In this document: positions 17,859 through 27,700 of the stretch, in pieces
Layout of the letters: every line of letters begins with the position of its first letter
Position numbering within the stretch: the first letter of the stretch is position 1
NCBI GenBank assembly: GCA_030744755.1
Contig: JASLPY010000032.1
Span: forward strand, 1-53,280
Length of the DNA: 53,280 nt
Direction: 5' to 3'
Source of the DNA: Kiritimatiellia bacterium
Lineage (GTDB): Bacteria > Verrucomicrobiota > Kiritimatiellia > UBA8416 > JADHWI01
The notes under the pieces: model-generated
Told to the model about the DNA's origin: nothing
Seen by the model: the letters and a program-made list of their open reading frames with translations, nothing else
Databases searched by the model: none
Program-made: the position numbers and the translations under genes

Positions 17859-17993
17859 AGGCGCCGCTTCACAGCGCGCCTCGACGGCCCGGATGCCCTG
17901 CAACATCTTGGAAGCCTCTGTACTGTTGAGCAACTTGACATGCTCCAATGGATGCCCGGCGAAGGATACTACCATGGCGATGACGAATTCTAG
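17859..17993 (+). pseudogene. Relic of a URO-D family gene (3' fragment)
   Basis: Directly after the TPR-like gene, one plus-strand frame reads RLDGPDALQHLGSL, then LDMLQWMPGEGYY, and ends at TAG 17991-17993. This is the signature of the URO-D (uroporphyrinogen decarboxylase-like) superfamily segment that reads HVDGPGVAKNIDSI...LAGVQWVQGYG in the intact gene at 51993. The upstream and downstream parts are missing and no start codon is present, so I read it as a decayed fragment of a deleted gene. Confidence 0.6.
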
Positions 17994-18026
17994 GATGAGT
18001 TTGGTCAGATGGCGAAGAAAGGTGAA

Positions 18027-19604
18027 ATGAAAGAAAGGCTCGTTGCGAATCCGCCCTTCCGCACCCTTTCAGTGCTCCGCCGCCGCATTCTCTTAATCGC
18101 AATAGGCCTTTCTCTAATGGCAGCCGAGGGCTATGAAAGTGATGCAGCCCAGGAAGTTCGTATCACCATCGGCCAAAAGGTAATCAATCCGAGAATCAGC
18201 AAGTACATTTTTGGCATTAACCCTTTTCTGTACAACAAAGCCCTGGAACAGGATGCCGTGTTCGACAAATTGAAGGAAGCAGGGGTTACGGTGTTCGCTG
18301 TCCCAGGAGGTAATCCGAGAGGATTCTACCTGTGGTACGTCAATACCCTTAGAAATGGACAACTTTCAGAAGAACGCAGCACCCCATATCTGGTTCAACA
18401 AGCCAGACGAATCGGCGCCGAACCTATAATTGGAGTTAACGATCGCCTGGGCATGCTATACGACAAATCCCATTTCTTTGAAGAATGGGAGAAGTTCTTT
18501 CCAGCCGGACCCTACAAAAACGTCCCTGATGGCGTAACCTTTACGGCTGATTTACTCCGCTACCTGAACAACGATGGCTTCGAGGCATTTAACCAATACA
18601 ACCCGAAGCACGAAGATTCCTACAATGTCAAATGGTTCGAACTGGGAAGCGAAACATTCTACTGGCTCAGATCAGTGGAAGAACTGGACTGGACCCGTGA
18701 ACAGTTCCTTGATGCCTATTGCAAATGGTTTCGCGAATGCGCCACGGCTTTGAAGAGAATAGATCCCGCAGTCAAGATCATGGGTCCAGGGGGAGTCGCC
18801 TCTTCATACTTCAGCAAGAAGATATCCAGGAAAGCTCATGTAATAGACGATTACTACCCCATCATACTGGAGCGTTGCGGTGACTTGATTGACGTTGTTA
18901 CCGTGCACCGTTACCCAGGAGTTTTCAAAACCATGCAGGGCAAACCTATGTCTTATACCGCTGTATGGGATGACATCGCGCCCGCCTTGCAGGAATGGAT
19001 CGATGAAAAATGCATAAAGAAATGGAACCGAGAACCTGGTGACGTCAAAATTGCCGTGAGCGAATGGAGTTTTGCCAACTACAACAGGACAAAAGCAAAC
19101 CCTGAACTGGGTACCTATTGGTCAACAGCCCTGTGGTCGGCAGATTGTATGGGCCACTTTATGAAGAACAACTTCTGGCTTGCAGCTTACTGGAAAGTCG
19201 AAGGCGATTACCACGGCCTGCTTCTTTACGACAGGAAGACAGGCCGGATAAGCCCCAAACCCATGTTTTACACTTTCAAGTTCTTGAAGAAACACAGCCA
19301 TACCGATGATACCCGTGAAGGCAGTCAATTACTGAAAGCCAACAGCACTTCAGAGCACATCAGTGTCTACCCCATCCGCCATCACAAGAACAAACTCTCG
19401 GTCATCGTGATTAACAAGAGCGAGAAAATGGATGCCGAACTCGTTTTCAACAGCAAACTCACATTTACAAATACTATCAGACTCTCCGTCCTGTCAGGCC
19501 CCGGAGAAGAAACCGTGTCACAAATCAAGGCCGAAAGCCGACAAATCAAACACATTGTCAAAGCTCACAGCATCAGTTGCCTGGAGCTTACTTTGAAGAA
19601 GTAG
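18027..19604 (+). CDS. Exported putative clan GH-A glycoside hydrolase
   Basis: A 525-aa protein. The ATG at 18027 has AAAGGTGAA upstream; an in-frame ATG at 18009 is possible. A membrane-spanning signal stretch follows a basic region (RRRILLIAIGLSLMAAEG). The layout is that of an (alpha/beta)8 glycosidase: VKWFELGSETFYWL (acid/base candidate E209) and IAVSEWSFANY (nucleophile candidate E346), separated by ~137 residues, then a C-terminal beta-sandwich (HISVYPIRHHKNKLSVIVINK). The closest patterns are GH51 arabinofuranosidases, GH39 and GH44, but the usual G-N-E is here G-S-E. The exact family and substrate are not assigned. Confidence 0.68.
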   Translation: MKERLVANPPFRTLSVLRRRILLIAIGLSLMAAEGYESDAAQEVRITIGQKVINPRISKYIFGINPFLYNKALEQDAVFDKLKEAGVTVFAVPGGNPRGFYLWYVNTLRNGQLSEERSTPYLVQQARRIGAEPIIGVNDRLGMLYDKSHFFEEWEKFFPAGPYKNVPDGVTFTADLLRYLNNDGFEAFNQYNPKHEDSYNVKWFELGSETFYWLRSVEELDWTREQFLDAYCKWFRECATALKRIDPAVKIMGPGGVASSYFSKKISRKAHVIDDYYPIILERCGDLIDVVTVHRYPGVFKTMQGKPMSYTAVWDDIAPALQEWIDEKCIKKWNREPGDVKIAVSEWSFANYNRTKANPELGTYWSTALWSADCMGHFMKNNFWLAAYWKVEGDYHGLLLYDRKTGRISPKPMFYTFKFLKKHSHTDDTREGSQLLKANSTSEHISVYPIRHHKNKLSVIVINKSEKMDAELVFNSKLTFTNTIRLSVLSGPGEETVSQIKAESRQIKHIVKAHSISCLELTLKK

Positions 19605-19683
19605 TTTCTGATCTTCCAGGTATGCGCAGCTGTAAACCGCACGCCTCAGCGTAGATCGTTCTGAGTCTAAAAAGGGAGAGGAT

Positions 19684-20598
19684 ATGAAACACAGATACAG
19701 TTCGGGATATGATGCTACTAATCGTCAGTCTCCATGTTTCTGGATGCTGCGCTTGCTGCTGACTACTTTCCTGGTTGGCCGCTCGGTTACGGCTGCCGGC
19801 AAGGATGAACCGACAACAGGGAATAGCTCGCAGAAGACTTCGTATGAGGTTATAACCCGGCGAGAGGCCCAGAAGCTCAAGGCAATACGGAATTCCTACG
19901 GATCAATACCTAATCTTGCCTCGATATATGAGGACCGCACGCACCGCAATGGACTGCCCTATCACTTATATGTTCCCGACAAGCTGAAATCCGGCACACA
20001 GTACCCGTTGGTGACGTTCCTGCACGGCTATTCAGACCTCACAATCGACACACACAAGGGTTTCCCAAAAGGAGTCTGGTCATTGCCACTGGTGCAGTCA
20101 GACCATCCGCATATTCTCTTCGTCCCTCGATATCGAACCTTTGATGATATGTGGGTGCAGGACAAGTATAGAACCAAGGTGATCGAAACGATGAATGACC
20201 TCATAAAAGAATTCAATGGGAACGGGCAGTCACCCGGTATTGATACCTCTCGACTATACCTGACGGGTTTCTCTCAGGGAGGTATGGGTACGTGGAATTT
20301 CATCAAACATCATCCACGCAAGTTTGCAGCCGCGGCTCCCCTGTCCGGTTTTTCATATGGACCTCAAAATGTAAAGGAAGCCGAAGCGCTCAAACACCTG
20401 CCGATTTGGATCTTCAATGGTGATGGTGATAAAGGCGTGGCCGGCTCTAGACTGAGCTATCAGATGTTGAAGGAAGCAGGTGCCCGGAATCTCAAGTATC
20501 ATGAATATGAGAAGCAAGGTCATGTCATAGATGATTTTGCATACTTCACTGAAGGGTTCATGGACTGGCTGTTTGCCCAGACACTGGCTACGCGCTAG
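19684..20598 (+). CDS. Exported alpha/beta-hydrolase (carboxylesterase/PHB depolymerase-like)
   Basis: A 304-aa protein with signal peptide (MLRLLLTTFLVGRSVTAAG) and a compact alpha/beta-hydrolase fold. Oxyanion segment: PLVTFLHGYSD. Nucleophile elbow: GFSQGG with S197. Acid candidate: Asp in IFNGDGDKGV. Catalytic His: in EKQGHVIDDF. The architecture matches predicted exported esterases (phospholipase/carboxylesterase or feruloyl-esterase-like) found in polysaccharide gene clusters. AAAGGGAGAGGAT precedes the ATG. It begins a long plus-strand run continuing to 32079. Confidence 0.85.
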   Translation: MKHRYSSGYDATNRQSPCFWMLRLLLTTFLVGRSVTAAGKDEPTTGNSSQKTSYEVITRREAQKLKAIRNSYGSIPNLASIYEDRTHRNGLPYHLYVPDKLKSGTQYPLVTFLHGYSDLTIDTHKGFPKGVWSLPLVQSDHPHILFVPRYRTFDDMWVQDKYRTKVIETMNDLIKEFNGNGQSPGIDTSRLYLTGFSQGGMGTWNFIKHHPRKFAAAAPLSGFSYGPQNVKEAEALKHLPIWIFNGDGDKGVAGSRLSYQMLKEAGARNLKYHEYEKQGHVIDDFAYFTEGFMDWLFAQTLATR

Positions 20599-20700
20599 TC
20601 TACCTGGAACGTAAGACAGGGAAAACGCAATTTTTAGAACGGTGCAGGGACGCGACAACTTATTGTTTGCGGCGTTCGACAACAGACAGGAGTATTCGAT

Positions 20701-22008
20701 ATGCATCTCACTAGACGTGGTTTTCTCAAAGGTACCGGTGCGGTCAGTGCCGCCGCGGCATTTCCGACAGTTATCCCCTCAAGCGTGCTGGGCGAAAACG
20801 CGCCATCCAAGCGCATTACCCTCGGCTGTATCGGCATGGGCGGCCAGGGCGTAGGTGCGAACCTGAATTCGTTTTTGAATGAGAAAGACGCCCAGATCCT
20901 TGCTACCTGTGACGCCTACCAAAGCAGGGCCGAGAGAACTCGCCAGATGGTGGACAGAAGATACGGCACGACCGGATGTAAAGCTCACCGGGATTTTCGG
21001 AAGATTATAGATGATCCATCAATCGACGCGGTAGTGATCTCCACACCTGACCACTGGCATGTTCCCATGTCAATGATGGCCCTGCAAGCAGGCAAAGACG
21101 TCTTCTGCGAGAAACCGACACTCTATATCGATGAGGGTCGCAGACTCATGGAAGCCGTTAAAAAGCACAAGGCAGTCTTCCAGGTGGGGCTCGAAGACCG
21201 ATCGCTCATTCATTTTCACAAGATGGTTGAATGGGTAAAGAACGGGGCAATAGGAAGACTCGGACGCGTTGACGTGACGCTTCCGGGAGGTCTTAGTTTC
21301 CCCAAGGAGAAGCCGGTGAAACCACCGGAGGACCTTGACTGGAACCTGTGGCAGGGACCGGCACGCTTCCATGAGTACACACCCAGACGCACCGGCGGGT
21401 GGCACTGGCGGAACATAAGCGATTACGCGAAAGGGGCAATACTCGATATGGGCGCACACCTTGTAGACACCGCCCAGGTCGGGGTCAACGCGCCCGGGGG
21501 TTCTCCTGTCGAAGTTGAGGGAACAGGAGAGATCCCCGAGGGCATGGAGACAGATGTGCCAATCAGATTTGACCTGAGATACCGTTATGCCAACGGTGTT
21601 GAGATGACAGTGAAGAACGGACCGCAGAGTGGCTGGAAGCCAAATAGCTGCTTTATCCGATTCGAAGGTGACAAGGGTTGGGTTCGCCGCAAGACATGGT
21701 CTGCCGGATTGGACGCCAGCAACCCGGAGATACTCCGCAAAACCTACACACCAGAAACAAGCAGGCATTGGCCCCTTCCGCCCCGGGAGCAGCGCAACTT
21801 CCTCGATTGCGTAAAGTCGCGAAAACCTACGACCTACCAGGCCTCGGACTTGCACCTGGTATCGACCACACTGCACATGGGTGTCATTGCTATCACCCTT
21901 GGCCGCAAACTGAGCTGGGACACAAAGAAAGAGGTCTTCCTGAAAGACGATGATGCCAACAGTATGCGCAAGGGTCCAAAGGCGCGTGACTGGGCTAAAG
22001 AAGCATAA
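20701..22008 (+). CDS. Tat-exported Gfo/Idh/MocA family oxidoreductase
   Basis: A 435-aa NAD(P)-dependent sugar oxidoreductase-like protein. The N-terminus is a Tat signal (TRRGFLKGTGAVSAAAAFP), so the folded, cofactor-bearing enzyme is probably exported. The Rossmann motif follows at GCIGMGGQGVG (about 42-52), then STPDHWHVPM and the family EKP motif at E137-P139. A C-terminal alpha/beta domain carries MGAHLVDTAQ. The expected role is oxidation or epimerisation of a sugar, or reversible oxidation in glycoside cleavage. AGGAG lies 8 bp upstream of the ATG. A second member lies at 44132. Confidence 0.92.
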   Translation: MHLTRRGFLKGTGAVSAAAAFPTVIPSSVLGENAPSKRITLGCIGMGGQGVGANLNSFLNEKDAQILATCDAYQSRAERTRQMVDRRYGTTGCKAHRDFRKIIDDPSIDAVVISTPDHWHVPMSMMALQAGKDVFCEKPTLYIDEGRRLMEAVKKHKAVFQVGLEDRSLIHFHKMVEWVKNGAIGRLGRVDVTLPGGLSFPKEKPVKPPEDLDWNLWQGPARFHEYTPRRTGGWHWRNISDYAKGAILDMGAHLVDTAQVGVNAPGGSPVEVEGTGEIPEGMETDVPIRFDLRYRYANGVEMTVKNGPQSGWKPNSCFIRFEGDKGWVRRKTWSAGLDASNPEILRKTYTPETSRHWPLPPREQRNFLDCVKSRKPTTYQASDLHLVSTTLHMGVIAITLGRKLSWDTKKEVFLKDDDANSMRKGPKARDWAKEA

Positions 22009-22073
22009 AGAAGCGCTAGAATGGCAGAGATTGAATGGCGGCCGCACAGGCCAGGAAATGGGAGAAGCGAAAT

Positions 22074-23570
22074 ATGACAAGGACCATTATTCTACTTTTG
22101 ATCGCAATCTCGACGATGGCACATGCCGAAGATCGTCTCGATCTTCCCGATCCCCTGACGAATAACAACGGGAAGACGGTTGACTCAAGCAAAGCCTGGG
22201 AACAAGTGCGACGGCCGGAGATCCTGGAACTGTTCCGTACGCATGTATATGGCCGCACACCTGCCACTCAGGCAAAGCTGAGTTTTGAGGTCTTTGACGA
22301 GAATCCCACGGCACTGGGTGGCAAGGCGCTACGCAAGCAGGTAGCATTAGTCGCTACCGCCGCTCAGAAAAGCCTCCGCATGGAAATGCTCATATATCTC
22401 CCAGTCTCCGCAAAGCAGAAACCTGTTCCTGTTCTTCTCCTGCTGAACTTCTCCGGGAACCACACGATCAATCCCGATCCCGCAATAGCCATCTCTGAAA
22501 GCCCCTCTCGAACTAAGAAACCGTTGCGAGATACCCCGCGCGGAGCCAACGAATCCCGCTATCCAGTCGAGAAGATACTCTCTCGCGGTTACGGCATTGC
22601 CACTCTCTACTATGGGGACATTGACCCCGATTTCCATGACGGTTTCAAGAACGGCATTCACCCGCTGCTCGATCCGGTCGAAGGGCGGGCGGCGGACGCG
22701 TGGGGATCAGTTGGAGCATGGGCATGGGGTCTGAGTCGATGCATGGACTATCTTGAAACTGACAAAAACGTTGACCGCGGCAAGGTAGTGCTGCTTGGCC
22801 ATTCCCGCCTCGGAAAGACTTCGTTGTGGGCGGGGGCACAGGACGAGAGATTCCGCATCGTGATCTCGAACAACTCCGGCTGCACCGGCGCAGCCCTGGC
22901 AAAGCGCAAGCAGGGCGAAACGCTCGCAGCGATAAACAACAGGTTTCCGCACTGGTTCTGCGGCAATTACAAGCGATACAATGGAAAAGAAGAGACATTG
23001 CCACTCGACCAACACATGTTGATTGCGTTGATGGCACCACGCGCAACGTATGTCGCCAGTGCCACCAAAGACGGTTGGGCCGATCCCAAGGGTGAGTTCC
23101 TTGCATGCGTCCATGCGGAACCGGTCTACAAGCTATTCGGATTATCCGGATTGAATACGGCAGTCATGCCTCAACCCGACCAGCCAATCAACGATGGCCA
23201 TATCGGATATCACATCCGATCAGGAAGGCACGATATGACCGAGTATGACTGGCAACGTTACATGGATTTTGCGGACGGACATTGGAAACGATCCACCGGC
23301 AAGGATGAAGGCAAAGGAACGTTGATCGATGTGCGAACGCAAACAGAGTACAGAAAAGGCCATTTGAAGAACTCCATCAATATCCCGCACGTTGAAATAG
23401 GCGCTAGAATCAAGGATCATGTGAAAGACAAGAAAGAAGATATTGTCTTGTACTGCCGCAGCGGAATGAGGGCAGGAGTCGCCAGGAAAGTGTTGGAGGA
23501 TATGGGATATGAGAACGTGGTGAACGGCGGATCATATCATCTCCTGAAGGAAAAGGCCGCGGGAGATTGA
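22074..23570 (+). CDS. CE15 glucuronoyl-esterase-like protein fused to rhodanese domain
   Basis: A 498-aa exported protein. The ATG at 22074 is favoured by GGGAGAAG and by the signal peptide (MTRTIILLLIAISTMAHA); the earlier in-frame ATG at 22035 is less likely. Residues ~20-400 match the CE15 family of 4-O-methyl-glucuronoyl methylesterases: nucleophile S244 in GHSRLGKTSLWAGAQDERF, then RFPHWFCGNY and DQHMLIALMAPRATYVAS. CE15 enzymes cut ester links between glucuronoxylan and lignin alcohols. From ~residue 415 a complete rhodanese domain follows (LIDVRTQTEYRKGH...), with active-site Cys C461 in LYCRSGMRAG. The rhodanese part would bind or transfer sulfane sulfur in the periplasm. Its link to esterase function is not evident. 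The next gene starts 10 bp downstream. Confidence 0.86.
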   Translation: MTRTIILLLIAISTMAHAEDRLDLPDPLTNNNGKTVDSSKAWEQVRRPEILELFRTHVYGRTPATQAKLSFEVFDENPTALGGKALRKQVALVATAAQKSLRMEMLIYLPVSAKQKPVPVLLLLNFSGNHTINPDPAIAISESPSRTKKPLRDTPRGANESRYPVEKILSRGYGIATLYYGDIDPDFHDGFKNGIHPLLDPVEGRAADAWGSVGAWAWGLSRCMDYLETDKNVDRGKVVLLGHSRLGKTSLWAGAQDERFRIVISNNSGCTGAALAKRKQGETLAAINNRFPHWFCGNYKRYNGKEETLPLDQHMLIALMAPRATYVASATKDGWADPKGEFLACVHAEPVYKLFGLSGLNTAVMPQPDQPINDGHIGYHIRSGRHDMTEYDWQRYMDFADGHWKRSTGKDEGKGTLIDVRTQTEYRKGHLKNSINIPHVEIGARIKDHVKDKKEDIVLYCRSGMRAGVARKVLEDMGYENVVNGGSYHLLKEKAAGD

Positions 23571-23580
23571 AGTGCCATGA

Positions 23581-24669
23581 ATGAAAACTGAGTACATGGT
23601 TGACCCACAGTATGCGAGCTTCATGGGCCTGGGCCCCAAGCGTATTGTACATTGGGAGCATTGGTCTAACCCGGATGCAGAAACGTATCTGACCGGCATC
23701 GACTACTACGCCCACCCTCGGCTCTGCCGTCTCAGAATCAAGGACCTTTATCCCCAGTTGAATCTCCATGTTCCAGGGACCGATGATCCCAAACCCAGGC
23801 CCGAGGACCAGGAGGACCAGGGCAAGGGGCGATGGGGCGATTCGTATCGCGATCACTGGCAACAGGAAGAGGCAAGTCAACGGTTTGCATCGCGGGAAGA
23901 CATGCTTCGATTCAGCCCCCTTGAGCAGGGAGATTTCACGGATTGGCATGTCGTAGTCGACGGAGACTATAGAAGCGAGGAGGTCATCTACGAACGTTTC
24001 CGGAAGAGGTTCCCTGCAGAATGGGGTGACAAGGCACCTGAAGGATCACCCGCCGCAGTCTACTTCTACAACACGATGTTTATGTGGCCACTCCTGGTAT
24101 TCGGGTACGAGAACTTCCTGTCATTGTGCCTTGAAGCTGAATTCGATCGCATCATGGAGGAGTTTGCCGAAATCAACCGCCGCGTGTTCCGGGCATTTGC
24201 CAGGCTGCCCGTCAACTTTGTGGTGTGTCACGACGATATTGTTCTGTCAACGGGACCGGTCTGCAGCCCTGACTGGATGCACAAGCACATTTTTCCACGT
24301 TACGAAGAATTCTGGGACATCCTGAAGAAAGCCGGCAAAGAAGTACTCTTCATGGTGGACGGATGCGTTGACGCTTATGTGGATGATGTCATGGGCTGCG
24401 GCGCTCGCGGCATCATCAGTGAGCCGTTCACCGACTACAAGGCTATAGCACGGCGATACGAGAACTGTTTTATTGCCGGCGAAGGCGACAACCGTGTCCT
24501 CATGAGGAATAACCCCGAAGAGATCCGGGCCATGGTTGAATCAATGGTCGAAACGGGAAGAATGTCCGACGGCTACATGATGTGCATCGGCAACCATATC
24601 CCCTTCAATGTTCCTGGTGAAGGCGTAAAGCGATACCTGGACCTATCCGCGGAACTGGCCTACAGGTAA
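23581..24669 (+). CDS. URO-D superfamily protein (corrinoid methyltransferase-like)
   Basis: A 362-aa cytosolic protein of the uroporphyrinogen decarboxylase superfamily, which also holds MtaA/CmuA-type methyltransferases. Visible family elements are FVVCHDDIVLSTGPVCSP, EVLFMVDGCVD and a C-terminal barrel strand GYMMCIGNHIPFNVP. The H-x-C zinc motif of coenzyme M methyltransferases is not present in standard form. Haem biosynthesis is therefore unlikely, and a methyl-transfer or other decarboxylase-like role is a guess. It starts 10 bp after the CE15-rhodanese gene with a weak ribosome-binding site, which suggests an operon. Confidence 0.82.
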   Translation: MKTEYMVDPQYASFMGLGPKRIVHWEHWSNPDAETYLTGIDYYAHPRLCRLRIKDLYPQLNLHVPGTDDPKPRPEDQEDQGKGRWGDSYRDHWQQEEASQRFASREDMLRFSPLEQGDFTDWHVVVDGDYRSEEVIYERFRKRFPAEWGDKAPEGSPAAVYFYNTMFMWPLLVFGYENFLSLCLEAEFDRIMEEFAEINRRVFRAFARLPVNFVVCHDDIVLSTGPVCSPDWMHKHIFPRYEEFWDILKKAGKEVLFMVDGCVDAYVDDVMGCGARGIISEPFTDYKAIARRYENCFIAGEGDNRVLMRNNPEEIRAMVESMVETGRMSDGYMMCIGNHIPFNVPGEGVKRYLDLSAELAYR

Positions 24670-24727
24670 AGCCCGGAAACACCCGTTCGACATGGTCAGA
24701 ACTTGCTGCATGCGCTACAGTAGCGAC

Positions 24728-27700
24728 ATGAAGCTTCTTGGACTTATCACCACTGTATTAGTGGCCCTCTTTCTGACCGCCATAACCACCTGCGCGGTCA
24801 CGAAAAAGGAGGAAGTCGCGGCTCTCCGGATGGCTATCGAGGATCTGCAGAAGTCTTTTCCGAACGGGTATGTGCAGGGAAACGACTTCCTCGATCGCCT
24901 AAGGAGTACGCAGAAACCGGAAGAACTGGCGGCTCTCAAGAAAGAAGCTTTACTGGCCAATCCGCTGCTGGATTTCGAACGCCTGCTGGTGATCCGACGC
25001 CGCATTGGAAAAGACGCCAACCGGTTCGACGGTGGAATGTGGGGCTTCAACAGCAAATCACTTGGAATCCCCGACACGGGGTCCGGCAACACAATCCTGC
25101 CGCGCAACGGTTTCGATAACGAGATTGCCCTGGTTTCTACCCTTCGGCATGCCGGAGACATCACGACGCTCTACAGACCCAATGACAAGGTGTTCGTCGG
25201 AGATGTCGACCTGCATTGGGACGCCGATCGGATGCTTTTTTCGTCGCTCGACAAGAGGGGCCGCTGGCAGATTTTCGAAATAGGTTCCGATGGAAAGGGT
25301 TTGCGCCAGGTAACCCCGGGTCTCCACGAGGACGTCGACAACTACGACGCGTGCTACCTGCCGGACGGAGGAATTATATTCGGTTCCACCCGCACATTCC
25401 AGCGTGTTCCCTGCCGCAGTACGATGCAGACCCCAATCACCCTCATGTACCGAATGAACGCGGACGGGACGGGCATACGCCAGCTTACATTCGACCAGGA
25501 TCATAACTGGTGCCCAACCGTACTACCGAACGGGCGCGTGATGTACCTTCGCTGGGAGTACTCCGGTATTCCACACGGCGCTTCCCGAATTCTGTTCAAC
25601 ATGAATCCGGATGGCACCGGTCAGACAGCATACTATGGAAGTAACTCACACTGGCCCAACTGCGTTTTTTTCGCACGGCCGGTTCCCGGCCATGCGGGAA
25701 TGTTCACGGGCGTAGTCAGCGGCAATCATGACGTGCCGCGTATGGGCGAGCTAATCCTGTTTGACCGCAATCGAAGCACGTTCGAGGCAGACGGAGTCGT
25801 TCAACGTATCCCCGGGCGCGGCAAAAAGGTTGTTCCCATTATTGCCGACACAATCTCAAGGAACTCATGGCCCAAGTTCCTGCACCCATGGCCTTTGTCG
25901 GACAAGTACTTCATCGCCGCCTGTAAGCCGAATCGGGACTCCCTCTGGGGGATCTATCTCCTGGACGTGTTCGACAATATGCTGCTGCTGCATGAAGAAG
26001 CCGGAAGCGCTCTCCTTGAGCCCGTTCCGCTCCGCAAAACGAAAACACCGCCGGTGGTTCCTCACATGGTTGATCCAAAGTGCGGTGACGCGGTAGTCTA
26101 CCTGGCCGATGTCTACAAGGGTAATGGATTGACCGGCGTACCGCGCGGCACGGTGAAGCAGCTTCGACTGTTCACATACCATTTTCAGTATCTCGATATG
26201 CGGCCGAATGTCAGAAACTCGGTTGGTGGTGACGGCCCCTGGGAACCGTTGCGCGTCCTTGGGACGGTGCCGGTGGAGGCAGACGGATCAGCATCTTTCC
26301 GCGTCCCTGCCAACACTCCAATATCGATTCAACCACTCGATCAGAATGGCGCAGCCCTACAGCTGATGCGAAGCTGGTTCACTGCGATGCCGGGAGAGAG
26401 CGTATCCTGTATAGGCTGCCATGAACCACAAAACGAAGTGCCACCCGTGGCAGTAACCATTGCGGCCAAACGCAAACCTTCAGAAATCAAGCCATGGTAC
26501 GGACCGACCCGTGGGTTCAGCTTCGTGCGTGAAGTCCAACCAGTTCTTCAAAGGCACTGCGCGGGCTGTCACGATGGCAAATCACGTCCTGACGAAAAGG
26601 CGCTACCGGACCTTCGCCACGTGCCTGGTATCGTTGCCGGCGAAACCTACTCGCCGCCTTACAGAAACCTCTATCCTTACACTCGCACTCCTTCATTAGA
26701 AAGCGACATGCACATGCTGGTGCCCGGCGATTTCCACGCTGACAACAGCGAGGTGATCCAAATGCTTCGCAAGGGACACCACGGCGTCAGGCTCTCCGCC
26801 GAAGCGTGGGATAGATTGATCACCTGGATCGACCTGTGTGTGCCTTTCTACGGAACGTGGAACGAACTGGCCGGCCTGGACTCTGTCAGGAAATCAAGTG
26901 CCCGCCGCCTGGAGATGCAGAAGCTCTACGCGGGTATCAGCGACGACCCGGAAGCGGTCCCGGAACAACCCCCAATGCCCGAGCCGGTTATACCTGAGAA
27001 AGAGAACGTCATAGCCAATCACCCGGCACTGGATGGCTGGCCGTTCGACTCAAACGAGGCCAGACGTCGGCAGTCCGCTTCACTGCAGATCGAGAGAGAG
27101 GTCATTCTGACCGAAGGCATAAAGATGACCCTCATGTATATTCCTTCCGGAAAGTTCATTATGGGCGACGCTGAAGGCTGCAGCGACGAACGTCCACTTG
27201 TGAAGGTTGACATAGAAAAGCCATTCTGGATGGGGAAGTTCGAGGTCACTAACCAACAACTGGCCCAGTTCGACCCCCTGCATGACAGCCGCTGGATCAA
27301 GGGACCCGGACAGCAGTACTCCGATGCGCAGCGAGGCTGGCGAGTCAATGGCGCCAATCAGCCGGTTGTGAGAATATCTTGGCAGAAGGCAATGGCATTC
27401 TGCAGCTGGCTTTCTGCGAAGACAGGCGAGGAATTCGCCCTGCCAACCGAAGCACAGTGGGAATATGCCTGCCGCGCAGGAACGGACACACGCTTGTGGT
27501 ATGGAGAACCGCAAGCGGATTTCTCGAAGCTTGCCAGTGTCGCCGATGGAACGTTGAACAAGGCCCGTTCTGCTCTTCGGAAGAAATCCCTCATCCGCAC
27601 CACCCCCGCCCTTATGACAATCTTTCGTCCAGCCTTCAGCGACAAGGGTAACGACGGTGCAATCGTGAGTGCCGATGTCGGCAGATACATGCCGAACGCG

